Positions 24,728 to 37,160 of a stretch of 64,000 nucleotides of DNA are shown here, in pieces (within the stretch, counting starts at the first letter, position 1; the number at the start of each line of letters is the position of its first letter). Source of the stretch: Auanema rhodensis (lineage: Eukaryota; Nematoda; Chromadorea; Rhabditida; Rhabditidae); contig OZ059898.1 in the NCBI GenBank assembly GCA_964057225.1, positions 16,407,267 through 16,471,266 on the forward strand. The letters run 5' to 3'. The notes under the pieces were generated by a model. That model was not told the origin of the DNA, searched no databases, and saw only the letters and a program-made list of their open reading frames with translations. A program made the translations under genes and the position numbers.

Positions 24728-25973
24728 TCATTCCGGACCTAACAATACATCAACAGCTTGTTTCAAGTTATCGGCGATCATAAAGGGTTGTACTGTTTCA
24801 TGATTTTCCCAAGACGGTCTAAATAGAGAAGCATCAGAACAATATTTTCCTATGGCCAAAACAATGAGAGAAGGCTATATGAGAGTTTAACACAAGAAAC
24901 CTTTGTTAAAATGATAGAAACAATCAATTCAATTTAACTGTTCAAGGATTACGCAGCAAAAGTTGGAAATAATGTTTCATGAATGCAAAGCAAAATGATG
25001 TAAAATATTAAATAATGAAAGTCTTTACCTCCATTTTCCCGTTCTTACTTGAATACCACGTATTCCAAAAGACAATGCTCCGCCTACATCCGAAACAATA
25101 TCATCTCCAATCATTACCACCCAAAATTATTGAAAAATTGTGTAAAAACTAAACGCAACAAACTTCATCCTTTGTCATTCCCAAACTGTCCAGCCCTGAT
25201 TGGAAATATTCTGGAGTTGGCTTTCCTATGATGATATGTTTGCAGTTAGTTGAAAATTTTATAGCAGCAGCAAAAGCTCCTACATCAATACAGGGGCCAT
25301 CTATTCGTTGATAAAATCTTCTACAAAAAGCTTGTACATGTATAAATATAGTATTTATCAATGCATACCCGTTGCCCAAACTTATCAGCAAAGGATCTGT
25401 CATAGCCATTAAAGAACGAAAAACTTGGTTCATATTATGATATGTAAATTCGTGTTCAGCATCTCCCATAACCACACATGTTGGATTGTTTTTTTCGAAA
25501 CTGTCGAAATAAGATGATACGCCTTAATTTACAATCATAATCAATACATCATATTAAAGCTAATGGTAACCTGGATAAACAAGAGTATGAGGTCTTAAAT
25601 TGTTATCTCTGACAAATTTCGCCGCAACTGGTGCTGGGGTTATGACATCTTTTGTTTGTATGCTGAACAATTCAGATGAAAATTTTTAAAACACACAATT
25701 ATATTACTCAAATCCCAACCGTCCTAGTTTGGCAACTACATATTCTGTAGTGTTAGTACTTTCATTGCTTAAAAATCGTACATGCGCTTCTTTGTAAAGC
25801 CTGAAATTAATAACGTAAATATTAAGAGATATTTATAAAAACCTTTTCACGGCTTCAACAGAGCCGGGGATGACAATGCCATCCGTACCAGCACAACTAT
25901 TATATAATACTCCAGTAATATCCAGAAGAAATCCCCGAGCTGGGCGAACAACATGAGCCATCTCGGCCACCAT
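24728..25973 (-). CDS. LHPP: LHPP-type HAD phosphatase (phospholysine/phosphohistidine inorganic pyrophosphate phosphatase)
   Basis: Seven exons (25843-25973, 25708-25800, 25571-25662, 25369-25522, 25164-25320, 25029-25120, 24728-24818) encode 269 residues, matching the about 270 of animal LHPP. HAD motif I is FLLDITGVLYN, with the family's DI(S/T)G in place of DxDGT. The motif II region is FLSNEST. The cap domain contains FTYHNMNQVFRSLM and LLISLGNG. The motif III lysine is in IIIGKPTPEYF, and motif IV is VMIGDDIVSDVGGA, with the paired Asp residues that bind magnesium. The family removes phosphate from phosphohistidine, phospholysine and pyrophosphate in the cytosol. All catalytic motifs are present. 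One intron (25121-25163) needs a GG instead of AG acceptor, discussed in the findings. A downstream in-frame ATG at 25961 is an alternative start. Confidence 0.92.
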
Positions 25974-26375
25974 TACTAATGAATAAAGACCTTAAAAGTT
26001 TATAAAATATTCAAAATTAAAACACAATATTAGACAATGAAGATCTTATGATGTTAAGTATAGTGTAGCCTGCAAATTTATTAACCAACACATATCGTCG
26101 TAAAAGCAAACGACAAAACTTTAACAATATTTTGAGCATTCAAAAATAATTTAATTTGTATATCGAATGTAAATCGAAATGAGTAAAATATTTCTAAGCA
26201 AGCTTCAAAAATCAAACAAATTTTATATTGTCTATCGGATAATATGCCAGTATAATAACATTTACATAAGACATTCGCATTTCCCAGTTTCATATATTAA
26301 TATTTTAACATTCAAATAATATTATTTACTGTTTCTGTAGAACTGAATTAAAATTTGTTATAAGATCAATAAAAA

Positions 26376-26597
26376 TTAGACTTTTTGAGCTAGCAAATAT
26401 CTACGGAGCTGAGTTGCCGATAAAAACAACGACAACGGCTGCGACGAATGGTTATCGTGCTCTAAAGCTAATAGCCCTTTTGGAATATTACTCAGCGAAA
26501 GACCTGTGTTTAAACGTACATTGCGAAATATTGACGGCTCGAACATCACTTTTTTTGGATTTTTCACGTTAAAATAATATATATTCATATATTCCAT
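26376..26597 (-). CDS. Possible small protein divergent from UBR5
   Basis: Open frame of 73 codons on the minus strand, with two possible starts (26597, or the Met before FEPSIFRNVRLN about 17 codons later). The C-terminal half is mixed and coding-like (SLSNIPKGLLALEHDNHSSQ, then LRRYLLAQKV). The start lies about 90 bp from the UBR5 start codon on the opposite strand, which suggests a shared divergent promoter. It could be a small mitochondrial or housekeeping protein, but I recognise no family and no further exon. Chance remains possible. Confidence 0.35.
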   Translation of the reverse strand: MEYMNIYYFNVKNPKKVMFEPSIFRNVRLNTGLSLSNIPKGLLALEHDNHSSQPLSLFLSATQLRRYLLAQKV

Positions 26598-26685
26598 ACA
26601 TTGATCATATACTAAACAGTTTACTCTTTCTAAAGCCCAGTCAAATCTTTAAAAATTCCACATTTAGGCTTGCAACGGATGTATT

Positions 26686-29600
26686 ATGAATGACTCGATT
26701 CATTGTATTCTTTTAAATCATTCTGCCGGGTCGAATCCGGAGCAAGAAATTGTTGATAAGTTTGTTGTCATGTGATTTGTGTCATTATGGTGCGGATTTC
26801 AGGCTTAAAGAGATTCTAGATGAACGTAACACTAAGGGTATCCAAATATCGCGTGCTTTACAAGATCTTGGAATAGGTAATGTAAGCGATTGTGTAATTG
26901 GTCCTAATCATATAGCAATATTATGCGAGGTTTTAATCATTTCTCAATTTATAACTTCTGAATTGTATATAGGATGGTGGAGTTAGAAGGATTGGTTTTC
27001 AATCAAAAGTTCAACAAGTTCCAACTTCTTCTAATACGAACAGTACTGCGACTAATATTAGCCAAAGTACATCTGCTGCTCAAGTTTCAGCAGCAGCTTG
27101 TTCTCTTAGAAATGCAGCCAAATTTAGGCGAGTGATGCTCTCAGGGTCCGTTCCCAAAGATGCTAACTTCATGATTCTTCTAATTTCAGCTTGCGCAGAG
27201 GAGAGCGCACAGGAGTTATTATAGATCGTGGTAGGCCATTAATTCCAGCATCTTCCGTGCCTGAAGACCTTATTGCACAAGCTCAGGTTTTATAGTAGAT
27301 ATCACTATGTTTTATTAATTAATTGTAGGTTGTTCTACAAGGAAAATCACGAGAGGTCATTATAAGAGAGCTCCAAAGAACTAATTTGAACGTTAATGAA
27401 GCTGTTAACAATTTGTTAAGTAGAGATGATGATGATGGTAATTATTCTTCAGAGTTGTGGATTTTTTATTCTTTATTAAGCTGATGGGGAGGAAAGCGCT
27501 GGAGAAGTAGTTCTGCCGGAAGAGCTGCTCTCTTTATTAGATCCATCTAGTCATAATTTGCTTGAAGCTTCTGATCTGTATTCCGAGTTTGACTATGTTC
27601 ATTTACGAGAAGCTTCACGAAAACAAAGAGGTTTATAAGTCTTAGTGATTATTATGTAGAACTTTGTTTTCAGAGAAAGACCGTAAAACGAAGGATGGAG
27701 CTACTCTATCGACCCCTACTACTATTAACCGTGAGGAGCTAAATGCTACTATTCAACCCTGGCGACAAGATGGTGAAGCAACGCCTAAAAATGTTTTAAA
27801 GTTGGGATTCATCGCTATGTTTTATTCAATTTTCCTTTTTAGATTCATTAAAATTGCTGCAACGAAGAAAGAAGTTGTTTGTTTGACATCATGTGGAAAA
27901 ATTTATTCTTGGGAATGGAGTTCACGATATGGAGATGATGCGCCTAATTGCATAGCTTCTAGATTATTGGATGGTTATAAATTCTTTTTTATAAAATTGC
28001 CTAAATAAAAAATTTCAGAGAAAGACTTTGTTACAGATATAGCTTCTTCTGTTCTTAGAATAGCCGCGGTTACTAAAGATGGTAAAGTGTGCACTTGGTT
28101 GACACACACAGCAGTAGGACATCGTGCATGTCGGGCTACAGAGGTAAATCTTGAACCAGTTAAAAAAAATATTTGTAATTTTTAAGGTTAAAAATGTTCG
28201 TATACCCATGCCGGAGGAGGAAGACATTTTAGAATTATGTGTTAGTGATTTACTTGTTGTACTTCGAACCACTTCTGGATTTTTCTGGTGGTTAGTAAAT
28301 ATTATTGTTAAATTTTTAAGTATATTTTTCTTAGTGGTTTGTATCCTTTCAATGACCGACCTAAGATTTGGGAAAAGGAGCGTGCTAAATCCAGAAAGCA
28401 TGTAACTTTTGACACCACAACATCAGAAATTAAGGAAGGCTGTGAAGTTCGAACTAAGTCTTGTCCTATTTATGCCGCTGGTAGCGTAGCATTGAATATC
28501 AATGGAGATAAAGCATCAGTATGTTGTTTTATTTTGTATTTACTGTTTGTTTATTTTTAGATTGGAGTTTTGATGGAGTCTGTTTGGACTTTAACGGAAA
28601 TTTGTCGCTTCCGCGTGTTCGAACCTTCTTATTATGATGCTGATATTCCTGATGGGTCTAAAGTAGAAACCACTCCTCCACCTCTTCCGGGGCCAGGTAA
28701 TAGTTTTAGTTATTCAGAATATACAAATTGTTAATAAAGGAGAAAGTCGGAAGCGCAGAGCAAGTTCTGAATTGTTCGCTAATAATCCAGCACCTCGCGA
28801 AGAGCCTTGGAGTGTAAGTGATGTAATTTGGATTCATGAGCAAAGTGCCAACGATTGTGCCATTGTTAAAATAACTGATGGAGCATACTGTGGTATTGAA
28901 TATAGCCCACCAGCTGGTGAATCCGCCTTTGCTTCAAATCTTAGTGGTTCTCTCAATTCTAAAGAACAAACTGAAAAATTGGTAAGTATTGATAAGTGTT
29001 TTTCTATCTAATTTCTACACTAGCCTGGTAAAATTCGTCTATTGCGCAAGGATGATTTATGTATTGTAACACCTAAGATGAAAAGTGCTCATAGTCCCCG
29101 AAACATGCAAAAAGAACCTCTTAGATTTTCAATTTCAAGTACTACTAACCGCCGAGTTATATCAGCTGTTGCTGACACTACGGGTATGTAAAAATCATTG
29201 AACTATTTGTTCCGATAAATTGATAATCATTTTATTTGGTTATTATTAGGAGTTCGATGCTTAGTTGAGAAGCGAGGAAAATTGTATATTACCAGAGTAT
29301 CTATAACAGGAAAGATTTTATCAGAACATTTTTTACCTATTCATCTCCAATCACTCTACGGAGTAGATGGAAAATCACCGAAACTTTTCAATTATGGAGT
29401 TGTAAGATATAGATTTAAAAAAACTTACTAAATATATTTTGTTACAGGACTTCCTTCTATTTCTAAGAGATGGAAACGGATCCATTGTACCTCTCGTGAG
29501 AGACGCTGCAAGGGGTTTCAAAGAGCCAGCTATATTGAATACACCTCCTATCAAAATGTCATCATTGAATGTAAATCTAACCGATATGACTGTGGGAGTT

Positions 29601-32600
29601 GGTATTTCGAAGGTAGACACCAATGTTTCAAACATCTTCATAGTTTTCATTTAGTCATGGTCTAAAAGAGTTTCATTAGTAATGTTTTCTGGTCCTACAA
29701 ATGAAGCAGTTGCTGAAAATATTCCGTCTTTAATGCAGACTATTCTGTACTGTGATGCCAATGGTCTTCAGAGACTTTTGAACAAAATAGCGGAAATTAA
29801 CAGTAGCATTTTCCCATATTCTGCTTATACTACTATATTTTTAGATCCTGATTTAATCATGTCGGAGATTGTTAATAGTCGTTGCGATGGAGGTTCGAAT
29901 GTTCTACATGCAGCTTTGAGGTTGACTATTGCCAAAAAAAACAAAGATGATGTCGATGGCGGAACTGTTCATGGAATTCGATTACGAGATGACGGTTAGC
30001 TCCGTATTTACGATGTATTGATATATATTGATTTAAGAAACTAGAATGGCTCGGGAAGAAGCGAAAGACTTGGATCAAAAGTGGCAGCGTCTTATCAGAC
30101 AAAATCGAGTTGAGGCTGCTCAAAGAGAAAATGAGTCTGTTATTCAAGCTGTTTTAAACGAAGGTAGTTACACATACGAGACCATCTCTTATCCGAAATT
30201 TACAGGAAGTGCGGAGGCTGCCGAAGTCCCTGGAGATGTAGTAATGACTGAACCAGGTTTCATTTTTTTCACATTATTTGGTACTCACTCTAAACATTAA
30301 GCCCCGTCCCACGACTTTGGAACTGCTCTCAATGGAACTAAAGAGCGACAGAAAGGTGCTCTGGATGTTGTAAAAGTTCTTCTTGAGCATTCTGTTATCA
30401 AACCTATTTTACATCAACTATTGACTCATCGTGATTACCACGGTTTAACTCCTTTCCAAGCTGCTCTTAACTCTCGAGCTTTCGGTGCTGCTGCGATTAT
30501 CTGGACTGTGATAGATGGGGTATTCATATAACGCAGTTTTTATCATTATACGTTGTGGGTTATTGTAGCTTGAAAAGGATGAAGCTTTACTAACCAAGAT
30601 GATAAATCCTCCAGGAAGCAGACCAGACGATTCTCCTTTGTTCTTATTGTGTTACAATGACACATGCTCATTTTCATGGACAGGTGAAGAACATATCAAT
30701 CAGGTAGTTTCTCATTTTATCTGTTAATCTTCTTTTCTTTATTTAAGGATATTTTTGAGTGCAGAACTTGCGGTTTAACCGGATCTCTATGCTGTTGTAC
30801 TGAATGTGCTTTTACATGCCATAGGAATCATGACTGTAAATTGAAAAAAACATCACCTACGGCATACTGTGATTGTTGGGAGAAATGTGCTTGTAAAGCT
30901 TTGGTTGCGGGAAATCAGGAGAAAAGAGAATTTCTTCTTCGTGAACTTTTGAAAAAAACACGACTGCATGAGTCTACTAATAATCGAGGAGAGCATGTGC
31001 TACTTTTCTTAGCTAGGACTTACGGTCGGCAACAGAACGAACAGTCTCATTTCACCCGAAGGAAGCCTCATCCTGTTTCTCAAGGTAGACTTTATTTTCG
31101 TCAATACATAGTATTTTCGTTTTGAAGGCGATAACAGTGCTACTCCTGAGCACGATCTTGATCCTCCCCGCTTTGCAAGGTTTGCTTTGGATGTATGCCT
31201 TAATGAATGGAACGTGGTTAAAAGCTTGGTGAATATTGGAATTAGAAATATGCCCAGGTAAAATTTCAATTTCTATATCTTATTTTCTTTTTTAAAGTGA
31301 TAATGTTCTGGAAGATGCTATAAGTCTCAATTCTCAACACGGTTCAACACATCTAGACAAATTTGTATTTGTTCTTTTTTCCCGTTGTTCTGAACAAGTA
31401 AATGACTTTCTTAGTGTGCTAGCAATATAGATAATTCTAGGCTGGAGTGCAACTTATTGATTCCATGATCATGGCATCGAATGTCAGTGATAAGTCGCGT
31501 GAACCAGGTGTTGATCAGGTAAGAATACTCTTTGTATTCTCTTAATCATAATTTTGTTTAGGTCATTTCTCGTTTTGCTAGAAGTCTTATCCGCCTGTTC
31601 ACTCTATGTGTTCTTATATCACCTACTGCTGCTTCAGTTGCAGTTCGCGGATTACTTGATCCAGGTATTACTTAAGCATTATGTTACTTGTACCTATATG
31701 AGTTCAGCTCCTCTCCAAACTGAAAAGCGCACAAATGCAAACGTTCAATCTTTAAGTCTTAGCGGATTCTTTTCTTTAGTTCGAAATGATTTGAAAGCTC
31801 AAGAACCTAAGGGTCAAGCGTATGTTCCACCATCACCCATCTTTTTCTTAAATGCTTGTATTTTTAGTGTCACTACTTTCATTTTCCGAATTAGGTCTGC
31901 TTTAATTCGCTTGGGTCCTTACTCTATTACTGAAGCTGCTTACTCTGCCGATGCTATTCTCACCCCAGCTAGGTTAGGTATCCTAAAGCCGTCAACCTTA
32001 GCTGGACTTTCTTCGAATCAAGACTGTATGGAAGTAATTGAAAAGTTTCTTAACAGCGAGAGTGATTTAACTTCTCATCTTTCTCGTCCTGACGATAGCA
32101 GAGATAGACCTTCGAAAAAGAAAAAGGTAATTTAAATCTTTTTTAGTTGCAAAATAGTTTTCATAGAATAATAAAAAGGAGAACGATAAGTCTAATAGTA
32201 CGGGTGAAAATAGAAAGGACGATAGTGAAGGTGACAGTGATAGCGATGAAGATGGACAGTCTTCTCGACGTCACAATAGTCAAAGTGGAATGGAAGAATC
32301 TGTAATTGATGTTTCTGTTGGTACATCTGGTTTGTTTTTCTTAATAAATTGCCAGAATATTTTTTTTTGTAGAGCCTAGCGCTCCAAGACGTAAAATTGG
32401 AATAGCCGAAGTGTTAAATGAAGTAGAGACTGATGAAACTTCTTCAGACTCAGAGTCTGATGAAGATGAGGTGATTCAGAGGCAAATACTTTTTGTCATT
32501 GATTTGTTATTTTAGGTTGGTCATGTCCTGATAGATATAGACGACAATATTGATGATGAAGAAACTGATGAAGCTGGAGGTTTTTTTTGGATTTATTTCA

Positions 32601-35600
32601 TCAATAATGTATTTATTTTATAGAACAAGCCTATGAACCTTCTTCTCCAAGAAACGAGCAAGATGCAAATGCAACATTTTCCATCAGGGAAGAAGGCGAT
32701 GGTAAATTTATTTTACTCAATAGAAGAATGTTCCTTTATTTTAGTATTTATGAACGACCCCGAAAACGAAGAAGAGAATACTGGTGATGGCGAAGATGCA
32801 AATCGAACAATTGATAGCAGTAATGCTGAGAACGCTCCAAACGTTCCAGAACCTCCAGAGTCAGCTGAGGAACAACAAGAAGAGGTTCATTTTCTTTGTT
32901 TCTTTAACAAACAATTTCAATTTTAAGCAAGAAAATACGCGTGATGCAGTGCTATCCGAGGCCTCATCTGTGGACCAACCGGATGCCAGAGAAGATTGTA
33001 AATTGTCCAATACATTAATAGTACAAATATTTTTTCCAGCAACTGCACGCTCAAGAAGATATAGGATGAGTGCTGGTGGTCGGAATTCAATTTTCAGAAG
33101 ACACAATCAGGTGACAAATAATACTACAGGTAAGCAGTGTAGTTTGTGATATATAATTGGTTTGTGCTGCAGCTTCTGGCTTAGAGTGGACTCGACGTAC
33201 ATTCCCTAACGATGAAGAGTTTGATACATCTATTCGTTCTAGAGTAATATTCAAAATTATTTTCAAATCTATTCAATTCATTGTAGATTTCTAAATCAAC
33301 AGATCGAATAAAGAAGAAAAACGGAGATCCTCTTCCCAGTTCTATCCAGACTGGAGTTGAACTCGCAACTAGCTTTTCCTTTTTAGTTAGATTAATAGAT
33401 GATCTGATTATTTCTATGTGTGACCCTGCTTTGGAGAGAAGTAACATTAATTTGAATTTGCGTAAAGAATATCTCAAAGATATCATGGTTGTATAAACTA
33501 AATTATTATTTTAAAGATACATATGTTCTTAGGATGTTGTCATAAGGAAATTAGAGCCTTCATGGTCTTGGCTTTCGGTTGCGATGGACAGAATGGAATC
33601 TCAATTACTGTTTGGAAATGCTATCATTCAAAACACATCTGGTGAAATTAAGCCGAAACAAAATAAAAAGAAAGACCCAGCTAAGAAAGAAAAAGGTATA
33701 TCATTCTGGGTGTAATATTAAATACACTTATACGCTCAGTATCAGAGGATCCCAGTACTGCTGCTTTGAGAAGGGAGTCATTGTCGTATATTATCGGTAC
33801 CATGCGAGCTCAGTCTAGGGAAGCAGGAGATGATTTCCCATGCATTGAAACAGAAGTATATTCTAAATAAGCAACAAAGTGTTATCAATTTCTTTAGAAT
33901 GTGCGTATGCTAGTTTTTGTATTTGATGCATATCTGATGTACCATGATACTTTGGAGAAGATTAAGAATATGTCTCAGAGAAATCTGCAACCATCCGAAG
34001 AAGATCCTGCTACTAGTGCACTTACTGTTCAACGATTTTTCAAGGTTTCTTTAGTTTCATCTTCTTCCTTATGTTTTAATTATTCAGAGATCTGATTCTT
34101 TATGTTTCCCAGGTGCTTTAAGCTCTGGTGCTTGGGATACATTAGACAATAAAACCACTCATATTCCTCTGGCTGAAAAGCCTTATTTACTGATCCCCGA
34201 AGCTGAGAGAGATGCGTTGTTCGCACCACATCGTGAGCCTTTCAATTTTACCCAGTATAAACAAGTAAGTTATCTTCAAATATGCTGGAATTTATATTTT
34301 CCTCTCTTTTAGAATTTTTTGGCACTTGGAACCGCTAATATTTTGAGCATGAGCTTATCAGATCCACATCCTGATTGGGACATGTTTAATCAAGCAGATA
34401 TGGACATTAGCTCCGAGGATTTAAAACAAACATTTGATATGCAAAGCTACCATAATTTAAAGTATTCGCTAAGAGGAGCCATGTCAACTCCGTTAAATAA
34501 GTCGTTGTCTCGCTGGAAAAATGTTGTTCAGTATATGGCTAAGGTATGAATTAGCCAAAAATATTGTCTCATTAATTTTTCTAGGAATGCTATCAGACCT
34601 TACTTGATACTTACGGTGGTGATCCAGGAGATAGTCCAATTCTTTTACATATTGCTAGTTTCTCTGTGAAACAAAAGATGTTCCGCTCTGCTCTAGAACG
34701 GGTGAAATGTACTCAAACGAAGGATATTGTTTTAGATGTGATTTTTTTTGTCGAAATTGTATCACATCAACGTTCTTTCAGGTTCATCGAGATCCTCAGC
34801 AACTTATTCGTGGTACTGTTTTCCAATTAAACAAAGCATATGTCCGTCGATTGAATGTACCGAAAACAAAGGATAGTCCACAAACTGTGATGGGATTCGC
34901 TAGGGTTTATATCAAATTATTTTATCCTACATAAGAAAATTGATTCAGGTAAAAGTTCGATTTCATGATGAACCAGGCGAAGGATCTGGAGTTGCTCGTA
35001 GTTATTATACCGCATTAGCTGAAGCTCTTCAAAACTTGAAAGTATTTCCATTTGATGACTACGGCTGGGAGGGTGAAGATTTTATTTTCGGAGGCTCAGA
35101 TTGCAGTGCTAGTCAACAAAGTAATAGCAGCCTATGTAAGAATTAAGCTTTCCTCTTTTACAATACTTGATATTTTTAGCAAATCGAGAGCGTGTTCCTA
35201 TGAACCGATTAGCCTTAATGAGAGAACGTAGTGCCAATACTATTCTTAGTCGAAGGAAGGGAGCCAAGTAGTAATTTCTGGTTGTTCTTAATTTTTGAAT
35301 TAATTTAGACGTTATCCCTTAAATGTCAACTCTGCTCCATATATCGTAGAGGATATTGCTGCTGCTGAATCCCGTGTTGCTTCTGTTGTTATACGTAATG
35401 AAAGTAGAAATAATGAAGAAGCTGCTCGGGATCGCCCTGCTCTGGCTGAAGCTATTTTTTGCCGGTATAAGTTTATTAATTTTTTTTAAATAGTATGTTT
35501 TCACAGAGTGAGAAGCATGAAGCCTGTTGCCGCTGCTAGAATTACTGGTATGATTGTGGATATACCTACTGCGGGTATTTTCCATCTTGTTAATAATTTT

Positions 35601-36923
35601 GATATTTTGCGGTAATTTCTTTACGGAATTCTCCTTTTAAACTGTTTTTTATAGCCATTACGTGGATGATGCTGTTAATCTCATGCTTCAAACAGGTTTG
35701 CCTAGTGATCTCGCTCTTTTAAACGCCACGGATGAAAAAATCGGTAATTAAATCTGTACACTTCGTTTATTCGGTAATACATTGTAGATCCTCAACCCGT
35801 GGAACATCCTGACACTGACGATTTCCCTCTCTTTGCAAAATCATGTCGTGGAGGAAATTTTGTTGTACCTTTGGCTGGCAATCTTTCTCCAATGAGATTA
35901 AATACTTTCCGTAACGTTGGAAGAATTATTGGATTGTGCTTGGCTCAAGGGGAGCTATTTCCACTGAAGTTATGCCGTCATGTCTTCAAGTATATACTGG
36001 AACGACCAATCGGATGGCTAGATGTACAATTCTACGATCTCCAAGTACATTCTAAAACATATTTTGTTTTTTTATTAAAATTTTAGCTGTTCAATGGTTT
36101 GCGTCACATCATTTCTTCGAATGATGAAGATTTCGAAACTTTGGCTTTACGTTTCTTGGATGATCTTTCCGAACCTGGTTCATATGAGGTATCATTTTTT
36201 TGGATACCATTCCTCAGAATTCAAATTCTTGTAGAACTCAGCATTAAAACCTAATGGTGAAAACATTCCGGTGACTAAAGAAAATGTGATAGAATACGTC
36301 TATAGACTGGTTCATGCAAAACTTCTAGGACCACGAAATACCAAATGTCTTCAGGTAACTTTGAACTATAATGAATATTATATATTGAGTGTATTTAGGC
36401 TATAAAACAAGGAGTTCATGATGTTTTACCGGCGGAAACACTTAAGTTAATGAATGCTGAAGATCTACGTCTTGTTCTTTGTGGAACAGAAACAGTATGT
36501 TTGATGTAAGTCCTATCATAAATTCTGTGTTGTCTTTCAGATATGTATGACTACATTGCAATCTCGTACGTCTTTCTCAGATGAGTCTCATTCGTCAGTA
36601 GACACTATTGATAAATTCAAAGAATGGTTCTGGTCAGTGTTCGAATCATTATCCAACCAGGAAAAACAGGTAAGCTAATTTTTATGCTGGCTCTTTCATT
36701 TATACCTCTTCAGGATTTGCTATTTTTCTGGACTGGAGCTCCTTCTTTACCCCCTTCGTCTTATCCATATCCAACAGTAATGGTTCGTCCACCCGATGAT
36801 ATTTATCTGCCCACTGCTAACACATGTATATCTCGTCTTTATGTGCCTTTGTACTCAACTAAGAAAATTCTCAAGAATAAGCTACTTCTAGCTATCAAAG
36901 CCAAAAACTTCGGATTTGTCTAA
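26686..36923 (+). CDS. ubr-5: UBR5-type HECT E3 ubiquitin ligase, complete gene
   Basis: More than 50 short exons separated by introns mostly of 40-55 nt encode roughly 2,550 residues (my estimate), collinear with animal UBR5/hyd. The start [20 protein letters not shown] matches the UBR5 N-terminus. In order come a UBA domain ([19 protein letters not shown]), beta-propeller-like repeats, the UBR box, long acidic Ser/Glu/Asp-rich linkers, an MLLE-like segment and the HECT domain. The catalytic cysteine is in [17 protein letters not shown] (codon 36825-36827), and the C-terminus KNFGFV is the conserved family ending. The protein marks N-degron and orphan substrates with ubiquitin in nucleus and cytoplasm. 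No frameshift or internal stop was seen. The last residues of the first exon and the acceptor choices at 27146-27189 and 27816-27841 were set by phase. Confidence 0.95.
27284..27437 (+). other. ubr-5: UBA domain of UBR5
   Basis: Encodes [20 protein letters not shown] followed by [17 protein letters not shown]. It is nearly identical in pattern to the human UBR5 UBA domain, which binds ubiquitin. Confidence 0.85.
30648..30908 (+). other. ubr-5: UBR box (N-degron binding zinc domain) of UBR5
   Basis: Cys/His-rich segment starting [18 protein letters not shown], interrupted by one short intron, then [20 protein letters not shown] and [20 protein letters not shown]. All expected zinc-binding cysteines and histidines are visible. 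The UBR box recognises basic N-terminal residues. Confidence 0.9.
34949..36923 (+). other. ubr-5: HECT catalytic domain of UBR5
   Basis: Starts near [20 protein letters not shown] and runs to the stop. It includes the N-lobe segment [20 protein letters not shown] and the C-lobe with the active-site cysteine at 36825-36827. The insertion between the two lobe parts contains the MLLE region, as in other UBR5 proteins. Confidence 0.9.
35500..35722 (+). other. ubr-5: MLLE (PABC) domain of UBR5, divergent
   Basis: Reads [20 protein letters not shown] and [14 protein letters not shown] across a small intron. Position and flanks match the UBR5 MLLE domain, but the signature tetrad MLLE is MIVD and the following helix is changed. 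Confidence 0.65.
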
Positions 36924-37160
36924 ATGTCTAGGCTTTTCCAATTGCTTTAATAGATAAACACGATTATCGTTTTCCGTTTCGTAATTTGTTTTCTACTACT
37001 AAGTAGTTTTTGTTATGTACCATCAAATTAAAACTTTTCTACAATATGGTCTGTGCTTTCATGTTTTATTTTTTTAAACTTTTGTTAAACACATAAGAAA
37101 CTTTAAAAATCACTTTATAATCTTTACAAAATTAGAAGGGAAAGATTATTAATATGCTTA

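Noticed and set aside
31554-32135. 193-codon plus-strand ORF
   Set aside because: It is the UBR5 frame reading through at least two of its short introns, so it is part of that gene and not separate.
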